DNA of 53,150 bases from Candidatus Gastranaerophilales bacterium (GCA_023663225.1 JAMPHU010000017.1:1-53150), one strand, 5' to 3'; shown: positions 26,837-35,335, counted from the first letter of the stretch. Made by a program: numbers and translations. Notes: generated from the sequence alone by a model not told the origin.

Positions 26837-26837
26837 C

Positions 26838-26968
26838 ATTTAAGTTATCGTAAGTTTCACTAAAAGATGATTTTGGATAAGTAACAATAATTTGTTATAT
26901 GGAAAAAGGCTTAAAATAGGAGAATTCCATAAAATATCTTATAAAGATTTAAGTTACCGTAAGTTTCA
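26838..26968. repeat. Pair of 22-base direct repeats upstream of the Mrr gene
   Basis: ATTTAAGTTATCGTAAGTTT at 26838 onward and ATTTAAGTTACCGTAAGTTT at 26947 onward match at 21 of 22 positions, 109 bases apart. They lie wholly in the gap before the restriction gene. They could be paired operator sites or footprints of an excised segment. Confidence 0.55.
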
Positions 26969-27013
26969 TAATAGTCAGTAAAATAGTATCAACAGGAAAA
27001 ATGGAGGTACAAG

Positions 27014-28042
27014 ATGAGCATTTGGCTATTCAGAGCCGGAAAAAATGGCGAATATGAAGAAAAATTTTTGACAGATAGCAGGATATATCTCACATGGCAG
27101 GATTTGAAGATAAATTTGAAGGACTATAAAGATAGGGTGGCACATTTGCACAAATTGCAAGAGTTATATCCTTCAGAGAAGATAAACACGATAAAAAACT
27201 GGGAAACGCAAATCTATCCAATCGCTCATCGTATGGAAATTGGCGACTGGATTGTTTTGCCGAGCAAGAGGACAAGTACAATTCATATCGGTAAAGTTAT
27301 CGGTGAGTATACATATGATGTCAACAATGGGAATCCATATTACCATTACAGAGACATAGATTGGTTTGCGAAAGATATTCCAAGAAATAATTTTGATCGA
27401 GATATTCTGTATTCGTTTGGCGCATTTATGACTGTCTGCAAAATCACAAGAAATGATGCCGAAAATAGAATGAAAGCCATGGAAGCAAACGGTTGGAAAG
27501 TTCCGGAGGTATCAAATTCTGTGTTTTCAGAGGCGGATGACACACAGGAGGCGGCTTCTTCCACCAATTTGGAAGAAGCGATTCAGGACGCCATTGCGAA
27601 ATATATTATTCAAAAGTTTAAAGGATATAAAATGGAAACCTTAATTGAAGAGATTCTTAAGGCAAAAGGTTTTACAGTGTACCATAGTAAACAGGGGGCG
27701 GATGGCGGTAAAGATTTGTTGGCTTCCGGCGGAGAGATGGGATTTGGTTCGCCTAAGATTTGTGTGCAGGTAAAGACTTTAGATACACCTGTCGATAGAC
27801 CTACCTTAGATCAATTAGGCGGTGTGATGAACAATGTGCGAGCTGAGTACGGTCTGCTTGTATCATGGAATGGATTTAAAGATAGCGTCGCCAGAGAAGA
27901 AGGCAATCAGTTTTTCAAGATTCGTCTGTGGGATTCTACGGATGTCATCAGGGAATTATTTGATCATTATGAGAAATTGAGCCCTGCTATCAAGGCGGAA
28001 ATACCGCTCAAGCGGATCTGGATATTGAGTGAGGAAGAATAG
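27014..28042 (+). CDS. Mrr-type (type IV-like) restriction endonuclease
   Basis: A 342-residue enzyme. The C-terminal catalytic domain (about 200-320) has the Mrr arrangement: KMETLIEEILKAKGFTVYHS, then Asp234 in ADGGKD and the Q-x-K pair Gln252/Lys254 in ICVQVKTLD, followed by LGGVMNNV and YGLLVSWNGF. The N-terminal ~160 residues (IWLFRAGKNGEYEEKFL, HRMEIGDWIVLPS) resemble PUA/EVE-like modules that read modified bases. A modification-dependent restriction role is likely. It appears intact, has an RBS GGAGG, and is the only complete restriction gene in the island. Confidence 0.85.
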   Translation: MSIWLFRAGKNGEYEEKFLTDSRIYLTWQDLKINLKDYKDRVAHLHKLQELYPSEKINTIKNWETQIYPIAHRMEIGDWIVLPSKRTSTIHIGKVIGEYTYDVNNGNPYYHYRDIDWFAKDIPRNNFDRDILYSFGAFMTVCKITRNDAENRMKAMEANGWKVPEVSNSVFSEADDTQEAASSTNLEEAIQDAIAKYIIQKFKGYKMETLIEEILKAKGFTVYHSKQGADGGKDLLASGGEMGFGSPKICVQVKTLDTPVDRPTLDQLGGVMNNVRAEYGLLVSWNGFKDSVAREEGNQFFKIRLWDSTDVIRELFDHYEKLSPAIKAEIPLKRIWILSEEE

Positions 28043-28053
28043 AAAAATAGTTC

Positions 28054-28082
28054 TTGACACATAGGTGAAATTGTGATAGGTT
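28054..28082 (+). promoter_or_regulatory. Putative promoter of the tyrS leader
   Basis: A perfect TTGACA (28054-28059) is followed after 17 bases by TAGGTT (28077-28082), a weak -10. It lies 22 bases upstream of the leader peptide start, the expected position for a short attenuated leader. Confidence 0.55.
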
Positions 28083-28103
28083 AATAAAAAAGTTGAGGAG
28101 AAC

Positions 28104-28166
28104 ATGGAAATGCAGAACTTACATCATACAATGAGCTATATGTACATGTATTACGGACGTACTTAG
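28104..28166 (+). CDS. Tyrosine-rich leader peptide of tyrS
   Basis: A 20-codon frame with a GAGGAG ribosome binding site encodes a peptide that ends TMSYMYMYYGRT. Four tyrosine codons (TAT, TAC, TAT, TAC) fall within six codons, directly before a tyrosyl-tRNA synthetase gene. ATG 28110 is an in-frame alternative start with better spacing. This is the classical layout of ribosome-mediated attenuation: scarcity of charged tRNA-Tyr would stall the ribosome on these codons and change the folding of the RNA downstream. Tyrosine leader peptides are not what one expects in Firmicutes, where T-boxes usually do this job. Confidence 0.75.
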   Translation: MEMQNLHHTMSYMYMYYGRT

Positions 28167-28314
28167 AAGTAATTGTGTTCCGATTGGATGCACAGTTACG
28201 CAGGTAGGTCTGATATGTCTGTGCATAGAAATCGGTAGATGTAAGTTATAATTACAATTAATAACCGATCGTTTTAGAAGTGCACTGGACATATTATGTT
28301 TGGTGCATTTTTTT
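28116..28314 (+). promoter_or_regulatory. Transcription attenuator of tyrS
   Basis: Competing pairings are visible. AACTTACATC (28116-28125, inside the leader peptide) is perfectly complementary to GATGTAAGTT (28238-28247). CCGATT and GGATGCACAG (28180-28195) pair with CTGTGCAT and AATCGG (28219-28235). A terminator stem at 28279-28309, AGTGCACT with GGTGCATT, ends in seven Ts (28308-28314). The GTGCA at 28221-28225 can also pair with the TGCAC of the terminator, so an antiterminator form exists. No conserved T-box sequence (AGGGTGG-type) is present. Confidence 0.65.
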
Positions 28315-28343
28315 GTTTGGAAAGGAGCGGAAAGGACAGAACG

Positions 28344-29555
28344 ATGACATTTGAAGAAAGAGAAAAGAGAGTTGACGAAATTTTATCAAGAGGTATTATC
28401 GTGGAGATTTTACCTTCCAGGGAAGAATTTAGAAAGGCTTTATTAGAGAAAAAATTGATTTTCTATATTGGGGCAGACCCCACGGGAGATTCCCTGCATT
28501 TAAGCCATGCAAAGAACTTTATGCTGCTTGAGGAATTCAGACAACTTGGACACCATGTGAATGTTTTATTTGGTGATTTTACTGCATGTATAGGGGATCC
28601 TAGCGATAGAGAATCCTCAAGAACAATGCTTACAAGAGAAAAGGCCAGAGAAAATGCAGCAAGTTGGGTCAGCCAGATTTCCCGAATCATAAACTTTGAT
28701 GATTCAGAAAATCCCGCGCACGTAAGATATAACAGTGAATGGATCGATCAGTTGACTCCCCTTGAGATGGTCGATTTGTTTACGCACACAACCGTTCAAC
28801 AACTGATTGAACGCGATATGTTCCAGAGAAGGCTCGATGCGGATAAGCCTATTTTCTTGAATGAATTTGTGTATCCTATGTTCCAGGGATATGACAGCGT
28901 CGCTATGGATGTCGATGTTGAATTGTGCGGCACGGACCAGATATTTAATGCGCTTATGGGCAGGTCGCTTGTCCGTGATTTCAACAATAAGGAGAAGTTT
29001 GTAGTAGCGGTGAATCTCATGGCAAATCCTGTTACAGGTGAGCTTATGTCTAAAAGTAACGGAACCGGTGTTTTTCTTAAGAGTGGTTCTGTCGATATGT
29101 TTGGACAGCTCATGCAACAGCCGGATGAAATGATTGAAATTATTCTGATCAACAACACCAGGATTCCCTTAGAGAATATAAAGGAGCTTGACATTCCCAA
29201 TCATCCTATGGAAGCTAAAATGTTTATGGCATATGAAGTGACAAAAATCTTCCATGGTGAAGATGCCGCAGATCACGCAAAGGAAACTTTTATAAGCACA
29301 TTTAGCAAGCGCAAGTTCCCCGAAAATGCGCCCATTGTAAATACCGAGAATGAGAAAATCGGAATACTTGACTTAGTATGCAAATGTATGCCTAATGAGA
29401 GTAAGAGTAATGCCAGAAGATTGATTTCTCAGTCATCTGTCAGTATCGATGGCGAGAAACATAGCGAACTGGATGAGATGATAGAGATTCCTTCCGAGGG
29501 TTTTCTTGAGGTGAAAATAGGGAAAAGAGGATTCTATAGGGTTCAGCAGGAATGA
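28344..29555 (+). CDS. tyrS: Tyrosyl-tRNA synthetase
   Basis: A 403-residue class I synthetase that charges tRNA-Tyr. The HIGH-equivalent is HLSH (52-55) in GADPTGDSLHLSHAKNF, the tyrosine site includes MFQGYDSVAMDVDVELCGTD, and the KMSKS loop is LMSKSNG. A C-terminal S4 RNA-binding domain begins at about residue 335 and ends VKIGKRGFYRV. ATG 28344 has AAAGGA seven bases upstream; the open frame back to 28296 lies inside the terminator. Its location in an accessory island, behind Mrr and before a toxin-antitoxin pair, suggests it may be an acquired or second copy. Whether another tyrS exists is not visible from this window. Confidence 0.93.
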   Translation: MTFEEREKRVDEILSRGIIVEILPSREEFRKALLEKKLIFYIGADPTGDSLHLSHAKNFMLLEEFRQLGHHVNVLFGDFTACIGDPSDRESSRTMLTREKARENAASWVSQISRIINFDDSENPAHVRYNSEWIDQLTPLEMVDLFTHTTVQQLIERDMFQRRLDADKPIFLNEFVYPMFQGYDSVAMDVDVELCGTDQIFNALMGRSLVRDFNNKEKFVVAVNLMANPVTGELMSKSNGTGVFLKSGSVDMFGQLMQQPDEMIEIILINNTRIPLENIKELDIPNHPMEAKMFMAYEVTKIFHGEDAADHAKETFISTFSKRKFPENAPIVNTENEKIGILDLVCKCMPNESKSNARRLISQSSVSIDGEKHSELDEMIEIPSEGFLEVKIGKRGFYRVQQE

Positions 29556-29584
29556 AATACGGGGAGCGGTGCATCTAATGCGAG

Positions 29585-29628
29585 TTTGTAAAGTAAATGC
29601 TTTACAAAAACATGAAAAGTGATATAAT
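29585..29628 (+). promoter_or_regulatory. Promoter and palindromic operator of the relB-yoeB pair
   Basis: TTTGTAAAG (29585-29593) and CTTTACAAA (29600-29608) form a perfect nine-base inverted repeat. The -35 TTTACA (29601-29606) lies inside its right arm and TATAAT (29623-29628) follows after 16 bases. An operator over the -35 box fits autorepression by the antitoxin. Confidence 0.75.
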
Positions 29629-29676
29629 GAGTGTTAGCGAGTGTAGATAATGAAATGGAACAGGAGGTATGATACG

Positions 29677-29943
29677 ATGGCACAAACAAGTGTAAATTTT
29701 CGTATGGATGCAGATTTAAAGGAATCTGTGGAAGAAATTTGCCGCAAAATGGGCATGAATCTTACAACGGCAATAACTATTTTCTGTACAAAAGTAGCGC
29801 AAGAGAGACGAATTCCTTTTGAAATCACTGCAGATCCGGATCCTTTTTATAGTGAAAGCAATATTCGGTATTTGGAGAAGAAAATGGAAGACTACAAGGC
29901 AGGACGGTTAAAATTTGTAGAACACGAACAGATAGAGGAATAA
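29677..29943 (+). CDS. RelB/DinJ-family antitoxin
   Basis: An 88-residue ribbon-helix-helix antitoxin: TSVNFRMDADLKESVEEICR and MGMNLTTAITIFCTKVA are the DNA-binding strand and helices of RelB/DinJ proteins. The acidic C-terminus (about 45-88) would wrap the toxin. ATG 29677 has AGGAGG nine bases upstream; the frame opens earlier at 29650 without a site. It is followed eight bases later by the toxin gene and should repress the pair through the palindrome at the promoter. Confidence 0.9.
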   Translation: MAQTSVNFRMDADLKESVEEICRKMGMNLTTAITIFCTKVAQERRIPFEITADPDPFYSESNIRYLEKKMEDYKAGRLKFVEHEQIEE

Positions 29944-29951
29944 GGGATCAT

Positions 29952-30218
29952 ATGCAGATAGAACGGATACAATGGGACTACGACGCATGGGAAGAATATT
30001 GCGAATGGCAACGGACGGATAAAATCGTTGTAAAGCGTATCAATGCGTTGATAAGAGATATACGACGGAATCCCTTTGAAGGTATCGGTAAGCCGGAACC
30101 GCTAAAAGGGAAGCTGAGTGGTTTCTGGAGCCGTCGGATTGATAAGGAGCATAGGATTGTCTACGCGGTGGAAAATGATAATGTGATGATTATCGCATGT
30201 AGGGGACATTATGAGTAA
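29952..30218 (+). CDS. yoeB: YoeB/Txe-family mRNA interferase toxin
   Basis: An 88-residue toxin of the YoeB (RelE fold) family, a ribosome-dependent endoribonuclease. The diagnostic segments are present: WDYDAWEEYCEW at the N-terminus, NPFEGIGKPEPLKG with candidate general base Glu49, SRRIDKEHRIVY with Arg61 and Arg68, and the C-terminal ACRGHYE with His86. Length matches the family. It pairs with the upstream RelB/DinJ antitoxin; a YefM antitoxin is the more common partner of YoeB, so this pairing is slightly unusual. Confidence 0.9.
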   Translation: MQIERIQWDYDAWEEYCEWQRTDKIVVKRINALIRDIRRNPFEGIGKPEPLKGKLSGFWSRRIDKEHRIVYAVENDNVMIIACRGHYE

Positions 30219-30233
30219 TGTCAAAATGTGAAC

Positions 30234-30277
30234 ATAGCCGCCGTTATGGAGCGTTTCGCGCCCATATCGACGGCTAT
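30234..30277. terminator. Hairpin between yoeB and purC
   Basis: ATAGCCGCCGTTATGG (30234-30249) pairs with CCATATCGACGGCTAT (30262-30277) with few mismatches, a long stem between convergent genes. There is no T-tract on either side, so termination efficiency is uncertain. It also marks the right edge of the AT-rich island. Confidence 0.55.
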
Positions 30278-30341
30278 CACTTCGTTCAGCAGTATTTACT
30301 TATATTCACTGTAGATTTTCCTATTCGTGCAGGCCGATGCC

Positions 30342-31217
30342 CTACAGTTTCTTCCCTGTCAACATCTCGTATCCCTGCAGATACTTGGCGATGGTCTTCT
30401 CCACAATTTCTTCCGGCAGCGTCCAATCGTTGTCGGGATTGGTTTTCAGCCAGTCTCTCGCGAACTGCTTGTCGAAGGAAGGTTGGCCGTGTCCCGGCTC
30501 GTATTCGTCAGCGGGCCAGAAGCGGGAACTGTCCGGAGTGAGCATCTCGTCGCCTACCACAATGTCGCCGCTTTCGTCCAGGCCGAACTCAAACTTGGTG
30601 TCCGCGATGATGATGCCGCGGGTCAGGGCGTAATCAGCGCATTTTTTGTAGAGGGCGATGGTGAGATCCCGCAGCTTTTCCGCGTATTCCTGCCCTTTGC
30701 CGGGGAAACGTTCCTCCAAGTAATCAACGCTCTGCGCAAAGGAAATATTCTCGTCGTGTTCCCCCAACTCTGCCTTGGTAGAGGGAGTGTAGATGGGTTC
30801 GGGCAGTTTGTCGGATTCCTTCAGTCCCTCCGGCAGGCGGATGCCGCATACGGTGCCGTTCTTGACATAGCTTGTCCAGCCGCTTCCGGTGATGTATCCC
30901 CGTACAATACACTCGATGGGAAGCATGTTCAGCTTCCGGCACATCATACTGTTGCCGTCAAAGCGAGGCTGACGGAAAAATTCCGGCATATCCTTCACGT
31001 CCACGGAGATCATATGGTTGGGAACGATGTCCTTTGTCATGTCAAACCAAAACTTGGAGATCTGGGTCAGTACAGTTCCCTTTTTGGTCACGGAATTGTT
31101 TAATATAACGTCAAAACAACTGATGCGGTCGGTAGCTACCATGATCAGGCTGTCGCCATTGTCATAAATCTCGCGGACTTTCCCCTCTTTGATCGGTTGT
31201 AATTCTTTTGCGCTCAT
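30342..31217 (-). CDS. purC: SAICAR synthetase (PurC)
   Basis: It joins aspartate to CAIR in purine biosynthesis. The 291-residue protein starts [19 protein letters not shown] and has [25 protein letters not shown] and [18 protein letters not shown], the standard PurC motifs. Length fits the longer (yeast-like) subgroup with a C-terminal extension ending [25 protein letters not shown]. It lies 19 bases after an amino-acid ABC ATPase gene on the same strand, so it is probably the last gene of that operon, an uncommon partnership; the shared substrate aspartate is a possible reason. Confidence 0.95.
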   Translation of the reverse strand: MSAKELQPIKEGKVREIYDNGDSLIMVATDRISCFDVILNNSVTKKGTVLTQISKFWFDMTKDIVPNHMISVDVKDMPEFFRQPRFDGNSMMCRKLNMLPIECIVRGYITGSGWTSYVKNGTVCGIRLPEGLKESDKLPEPIYTPSTKAELGEHDENISFAQSVDYLEERFPGKGQEYAEKLRDLTIALYKKCADYALTRGIIIADTKFEFGLDESGDIVVGDEMLTPDSSRFWPADEYEPGHGQPSFDKQFARDWLKTNPDNDWTLPEEIVEKTIAKYLQGYEMLTGKKL

Positions 31218-31236
31218 TTTTCTCCTCCATTTATTT

Positions 31237-32040
31237 CTATCTCTTTTCTTTGGCTTGTTCTGTTTGGAAGCGTGCCAAAAATTGTTTCGTTCTCTCCTGT
31301 TTGGGATGTTCGATCACTTGGGCGGGGTCGCCCTGCTCCAAGATACGCCCGTCGTCCATAAAAATTACTTGATTTGCCACATCTCTGGCGAAAGCCATCT
31401 CATGGGTGACAATGATCATGGTGGTGTTTTGCGCTGCAAGTTCCCGCATCACTTTTAACACTTCTCCCGTGAGCTCGGGATCCAGGGCGGATGTGGGTTC
31501 GTCAAAGCATAGGATATCAGGCTGCAGGGACAGAGCGCGGGCGATAGCGACGCGCTGGCACTGGCCTCCCGAGAGCTGGTGTGGATAATTGTCCATGCGG
31601 TCGCCCAATCCCATCTGTGCGAGCAGCGCCTCAGCCTGTGCCTCGATCTCGTGGTGAATCTCGTTTTTGCGGCTCTTGTAATCAGGCTGTTCTTTGGCCA
31701 ACAGTTCCTTGGCCAGCATCACATTTTGTCTGGCAGTATACTGTGGAAACAGATTGAAAGATTGGAACACAAGGCCGAAATGCAGTCTTTTTTTGCGGAT
31801 ATCCGCCTCCTGCATCCTTTTGGGAGCGTCCGCGTCAAACAGCGTCTCCCCATTCACGCGGATGACGCCCTTGTCCGGCCGTTCCAAAAAATTCAGGCAG
31901 CGCAGAAGGGTGGTCTTGCCGCTTCCCGAAGAACCGATAATGGAGAGCACCTGTCCCTTCTCCAGGGAAAAGCTGATATCCTTGAGCACCTCGGTGTGAT
32001 CAAAGTTTTTTTGAATATGTTCCGCTTCTAAGATAGGCAT
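31237..32040 (-). CDS. Polar amino acid ABC transporter, ATP-binding protein
   Basis: A 267-residue ATPase of the GlnQ/HisP type. Walker A is GSSGSGKTT (near 38), the Q-loop is FQSFNLFPQ, the signature [15 protein letters not shown], Walker [14 protein letters not shown] and the H-loop [11 protein letters not shown]. An insertion of about 20 charged residues ([17 protein letters not shown]) lies between the Q-loop and signature. It energises the permease encoded immediately upstream. Confidence 0.93.
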   Translation of the reverse strand: MPILEAEHIQKNFDHTEVLKDISFSLEKGQVLSIIGSSGSGKTTLLRCLNFLERPDKGVIRVNGETLFDADAPKRMQEADIRKKRLHFGLVFQSFNLFPQYTARQNVMLAKELLAKEQPDYKSRKNEIHHEIEAQAEALLAQMGLGDRMDNYPHQLSGGQCQRVAIARALSLQPDILCFDEPTSALDPELTGEVLKVMRELAAQNTTMIIVTHEMAFARDVANQVIFMDDGRILEQGDPAQVIEHPKQERTKQFLARFQTEQAKEKR

Positions 32041-32051
32041 ATTTGTCTCCT

Positions 32052-32738
32052 TTACCTAAAATAGTTCAGCTTTTTCTCAACGCGTCCCAACAGTACAGTC
32101 AAAACGCCGATGCTTGCCAGATAGTAGACGGCGGTGAAGAAGAGCGGCCAGATGGCGCCCGAGATGCCCTGCGATCCCTTCATAAACGCCTGACCGGCCC
32201 AGATGATCTCCTGTAGCGCGATGATACGAGCAAGGGAGGTGTCTTTGACCAACGTGATGATCTCGTTGGACATGGGCGGCACGATCCGCTTGATCATCTG
32301 CAGCAGAGTGACCTTAAAGAAAATCTGTCGTTTGGTCATACCCAGCACAAGTCCCGCTTCCTCCTGCCCCACGGGGACACTTTGAATACCGCCGCGGTAG
32401 ATCTCGGAGAAATAGCAGGCATAGTTGATGATAAATGCCAAAGATGCAGCCAAAAACCGCCCTGCCTCCCCGCCTCCCCAGATGGGATTGTTCAACACCA
32501 GGCCGGGGAAGTAATAGATGATCAGCAGTTGAATCATCAGGGGCGTTCCTCTGATCACCCAGACAAAGAATCTCGACAGATAGCAGAGCGGTTTCCATTT
32601 AGACATGGAGCCAAAGGCGATGACGAGTCCCAGAGGAAACGCGCCGATCAATGTGACAAAAAAGAGCTTTAATGTCTGCAAAAAACCGACGTTCAGGGAA
32701 TGTATGACAATTGGCATCTGTTCCATGATCAATTCCAT
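32052..32738 (-). CDS. Polar amino acid ABC transporter, permease
   Basis: A 228-residue HisM/GlnP-type permease with about five membrane helices. The N-terminal segment GFLQTLKLFFVTLIGAFPLG and RGTPLMIQLLIIYY are typical. The coupling loop is SVPVGQEEAGLVLGMTKRQIF, close to the EAA consensus. ATG 32738 has AGAGG upstream; the frame extends to 32819 without a site. It is the middle gene of a binding protein-permease-ATPase operon. Confidence 0.92.
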   Translation of the reverse strand: MELIMEQMPIVIHSLNVGFLQTLKLFFVTLIGAFPLGLVIAFGSMSKWKPLCYLSRFFVWVIRGTPLMIQLLIIYYFPGLVLNNPIWGGGEAGRFLAASLAFIINYACYFSEIYRGGIQSVPVGQEEAGLVLGMTKRQIFFKVTLLQMIKRIVPPMSNEIITLVKDTSLARIIALQEIIWAGQAFMKGSQGISGAIWPLFFTAVYYLASIGVLTVLLGRVEKKLNYFR

Positions 32739-32837
32739 AGTTACCTCTATTCTGAAGCGTGTATGTAACAGTTCAGTCATGCCGTTATGTGGGACGTCCG
32801 CCCTATAGAAATAAATCAACTGTTACATGTGTACAGA

Positions 32838-33638
32838 TTACGGTTCTGTGATTGCCGCTTCCAGGTTGTAAGTGGCGGCACACTCCAATAAGCTGCCGTC
32901 AGCATAGCTTGCTGTGAGGAAATCGTTGAGCGCTGCGGCGAGATCGGATCCTTTGCGGAAACCCACGCCATATTCCTCGCTGCTGAGTCCGATGGTGTAG
33001 GTCAGATCGGCATAACCGGTTCCTTCGCCCACCATGACAGCCGCCATCAGCAAGTCGATGACTGCGGCATCGGAAGTACCGGCGGCAACTTCCATCAGAG
33101 CGTCCGCCTGGCTCTCCACAGGGGTATAGTTCAGGCCGCGGGAAGATACCGCTTCTTCGCCGGCGCTGCCTGCTTCCACGGCAAAGGTCAGATCGGAGAG
33201 GTTGTCCTCATTCTGGTACTGACCTGCTATCGCAGCGGGCACCACCACGATCTGCCAGTTGAGGCAGTAGGGGTTGGAACACTCCATGGAGCTTGTGACT
33301 TCGGAAGTCAGCGTCATGCCGTTCCATACGCAGTCGATGGTCTTACCGTCCAATTCCATGATCTTGTTGGCCCAAGTGATCTCCATAAATTCCACATCCA
33401 CGCCGATGCTCTCTCCAAAGGCCTTTGCCATGTCGGCGTCAAAGCCGATCCATTCGCCGTTTGCGTCCTTGTAGTCCATTGGGGCAAAGTCGGTGATCCC
33501 GACCACCAGAGTGCCCTTATCCTGCACATACGCCAGATCGCTGCTCTCTGTGTTCTGACCGGAGACGGCGGTATCTCCGCAGCCGGTGGCGGTCAGAGCC
33601 ATAACGACAGTCAACATTAATGCAAAAAATTTTTTCAT
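32838..33638 (-). CDS. Amino acid ABC transporter, substrate-binding lipoprotein
   Basis: A 266-residue class 3 periplasmic-binding-type protein. The signal peptide ends TATGC, giving a lipid anchor. LVVGITDFAPMDYKDANGEW and GFDADMAKAFGESIGVDVEF are the canonical start of the SBP_bac_3 fold. WANKIMELDGKTIDCVWNGM, with the Arg-equivalent region altered, makes the exact ligand hard to predict. ATG 33638 has AAAGGGAG upstream. It is first in the operon, behind a strong promoter. Confidence 0.93.
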   Translation of the reverse strand: MKKFFALMLTVVMALTATGCGDTAVSGQNTESSDLAYVQDKGTLVVGITDFAPMDYKDANGEWIGFDADMAKAFGESIGVDVEFMEITWANKIMELDGKTIDCVWNGMTLTSEVTSSMECSNPYCLNWQIVVVPAAIAGQYQNEDNLSDLTFAVEAGSAGEEAVSSRGLNYTPVESQADALMEVAAGTSDAAVIDLLMAAVMVGEGTGYADLTYTIGLSSEEYGVGFRKGSDLAAALNDFLTASYADGSLLECAATYNLEAAITEP

Positions 33639-33682
33639 AATAATCTCCCTTTCTATGTAATGATTCATAGAGTTACTTCATT

Positions 33683-33711
33683 ATATTAGCAATTTGCTCT
33701 GTTAAAGTCAA
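33683..33711 (-). promoter_or_regulatory. Sigma-A promoter of the amino-acid ABC-purC operon
   Basis: On the minus strand TTGACT (33711-33706) and TAATAT (33688-33683) are separated by 17 bases, about 45 bases before the binding-protein start. No purine riboswitch or T-box fits in the short leader. Confidence 0.75.
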
Positions 33712-33726
33712 CAGATACTTTTGCTT

Positions 33727-34536
33727 TCAATTCCCAGAGCTTTTATAATACCGCAGTCCAAACCTCCAAAACAGGTATGAGAGCAGATACATCCCCGCCC
33801 CGACCGGAAAGGTAATATAGAGGAAAAACTTCGGGAACCCCGCCATATCCGGTTTGTGCAGAAGAAACTGTGCCGGAAAATAATTTACAAAGGCCATGGG
33901 GATCACATAGATCATAAAACCCTGAATTGCCTTGTGGAAGATACTGATCGGGTATCCGGCGAACTTGCGGGGGTTGTAGTATAAAAGCTCTTTCAGACTT
34001 CCCGTCTCCAAAAGAAAGATGTTCAGTGTGGCGAGAAACAAAAAGATTGCGCCCTGGATCAAAACGCCTCCTGCCACCGCCAGCACATAATAGAGGATGG
34101 TTCCGGCGTTCCAGCGGATACCGACGCTGCCCGCCGTGACCACAAAGAGCAGGATACCGAGGCCGCCGTGTCCCACCGCGGCGAACCAATCCGCATTGAC
34201 AAAGATCATCTGAAACAAAAGTCCCCTGGGGCGCAAAATATAACGGTCAAATTTTCCGGTGCGCACCATTGCGCCGAAATCCCGCAGTCCTGTGAAAAAG
34301 ATGATCAGAATCCCATAGGTCAAAAAGAGCAGACTGTACAAAAACATCATTTCTTTTAGTCGCCATCCGTTCAAGTTGTCAAATTTCAACAAGGTAAAAT
34401 AAATGGCAATCACTCCTGTGGCCTCCCGCAGAAACACTGCCACAGAACGCAGCAGAGCATCCACGCGGTACTGGAACCAGGAACGTATGGTGGTTCTCAT
34501 ATACAGTCTGATCAATTCCAATGTGTTATTTCTCAT
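33727..34536 (-). CDS. ABC-2 type exporter permease (DUF990-like), second subunit
   Basis: A 269-residue membrane protein with six predicted helices, matching the ABC-2 permeases of the COG3694 type: LYMRTTIRSWFQYRVDALL at the N-terminus, the GKFDRYILRPRG loop and FPAQFLLHKPDM near the last helices. It forms a heteromeric exporter with the permease encoded upstream. ATG 34536 has GGGAGG eight bases away. Its start overlaps nothing, since the previous gene ends at 34541 on the same strand. The substrate is unknown. Confidence 0.85.
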   Translation of the reverse strand: MRNNTLELIRLYMRTTIRSWFQYRVDALLRSVAVFLREATGVIAIYFTLLKFDNLNGWRLKEMMFLYSLLFLTYGILIIFFTGLRDFGAMVRTGKFDRYILRPRGLLFQMIFVNADWFAAVGHGGLGILLFVVTAGSVGIRWNAGTILYYVLAVAGGVLIQGAIFLFLATLNIFLLETGSLKELLYYNPRKFAGYPISIFHKAIQGFMIYVIPMAFVNYFPAQFLLHKPDMAGFPKFFLYITFPVGAGMYLLSYLFWRFGLRYYKSSGN

Positions 34537-34540
34537 GCTC

Positions 34541-35335
34541 TCATCCTCCCTGCACAACCAGTTTTTTCTGTCCTCTGCGCCACAGAAAATCTCCCAGCAG
34601 AAAGATTCCCACCGCCCACAAGAGTTGTACGATACAGCGGCTCCCGATCTCCTTCAAAGAAAGCTGGCCGAGATAGATCTGCACAGGCGTAAAATAGATG
34701 GAAGAAAAGGGCGTCAGCTTGAGCGCTCCCCCCATCCAGTCGGGCATGAACCACAGCGGAACCAGAGAGCCGGAAAGGAGATTCACAAAAACATTTTTGA
34801 TGGTAAACAGACTCCAGGTATTGATGAGCCAGAAAGCCGTCATCTGGCAGGCGAAGCTGATCGCCCAGAGAACGCCATAGCCTAAAATGGCGCTCACTAT
34901 AAAGAGCAGGACGCTCCTGGCGTCCGCCGGCGGCTGGATGCCCACGATACAGACGGAGACAAACACCGCCGGAGCAAACCGGAAAATCAGATTAAACAGT
35001 GCATTTCCCAAATTTTCCGCAAGCATACGCCCCTTAAAGTTAATGGGATGTAAAAGCTCTGTGGCAATGCTCCCGTCCCTGATCTTGCGGGCCAGATAGC
35101 CGTCGTCAGTGTAAAAAGCTTCCTTGAGCCCCATGGACAAAACAAAATTCGTCGTCACCATCGCCATAGTGATGCCGTCCACTTCCGCTCGTTGTCCATA
35201 CAGGGCGCGGTAGATATTCCAATAGATAAAAACCTGTAGACATGTGGAAAAAATACCCATCAAATGATCGAAACGGTAGGCGCTGCGTCCTAAAAAACTC
35301 TTTTTGGCATAGGCAAAATAGGGAGTTAGTCTCAT
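34541..35335 (-). CDS. ABC-2 type exporter permease (DUF990-like), first subunit
   Basis: A 264-residue, six-helix membrane protein of the COG4587 type. Its RLTPYFAYAKKSFLGRSAYR start, the RKIRDGSIATELLHPINFKG loop and NLLSGSLVPLWFMPDWMG segment match this family. Paired COG4586/4587/3694 genes form an exporter often linked to antimicrobial or stress functions. Its start overlaps the ATPase stop by four bases (ATGA). Confidence 0.85.
   Translation of the reverse strand: MRLTPYFAYAKKSFLGRSAYRFDHLMGIFSTCLQVFIYWNIYRALYGQRAEVDGITMAMVTTNFVLSMGLKEAFYTDDGYLARKIRDGSIATELLHPINFKGRMLAENLGNALFNLIFRFAPAVFVSVCIVGIQPPADARSVLLFIVSAILGYGVLWAISFACQMTAFWLINTWSLFTIKNVFVNLLSGSLVPLWFMPDWMGGALKLTPFSSIYFTPVQIYLGQLSLKEIGSRCIVQLLWAVGIFLLGDFLWRRGQKKLVVQGG

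Noticed and set aside
28043-28343. T-box leader for tyrS
   Set aside because: The conserved T-box sequence and a specifier-loop architecture are not visible; the tyrosine-rich peptide explains the leader better.
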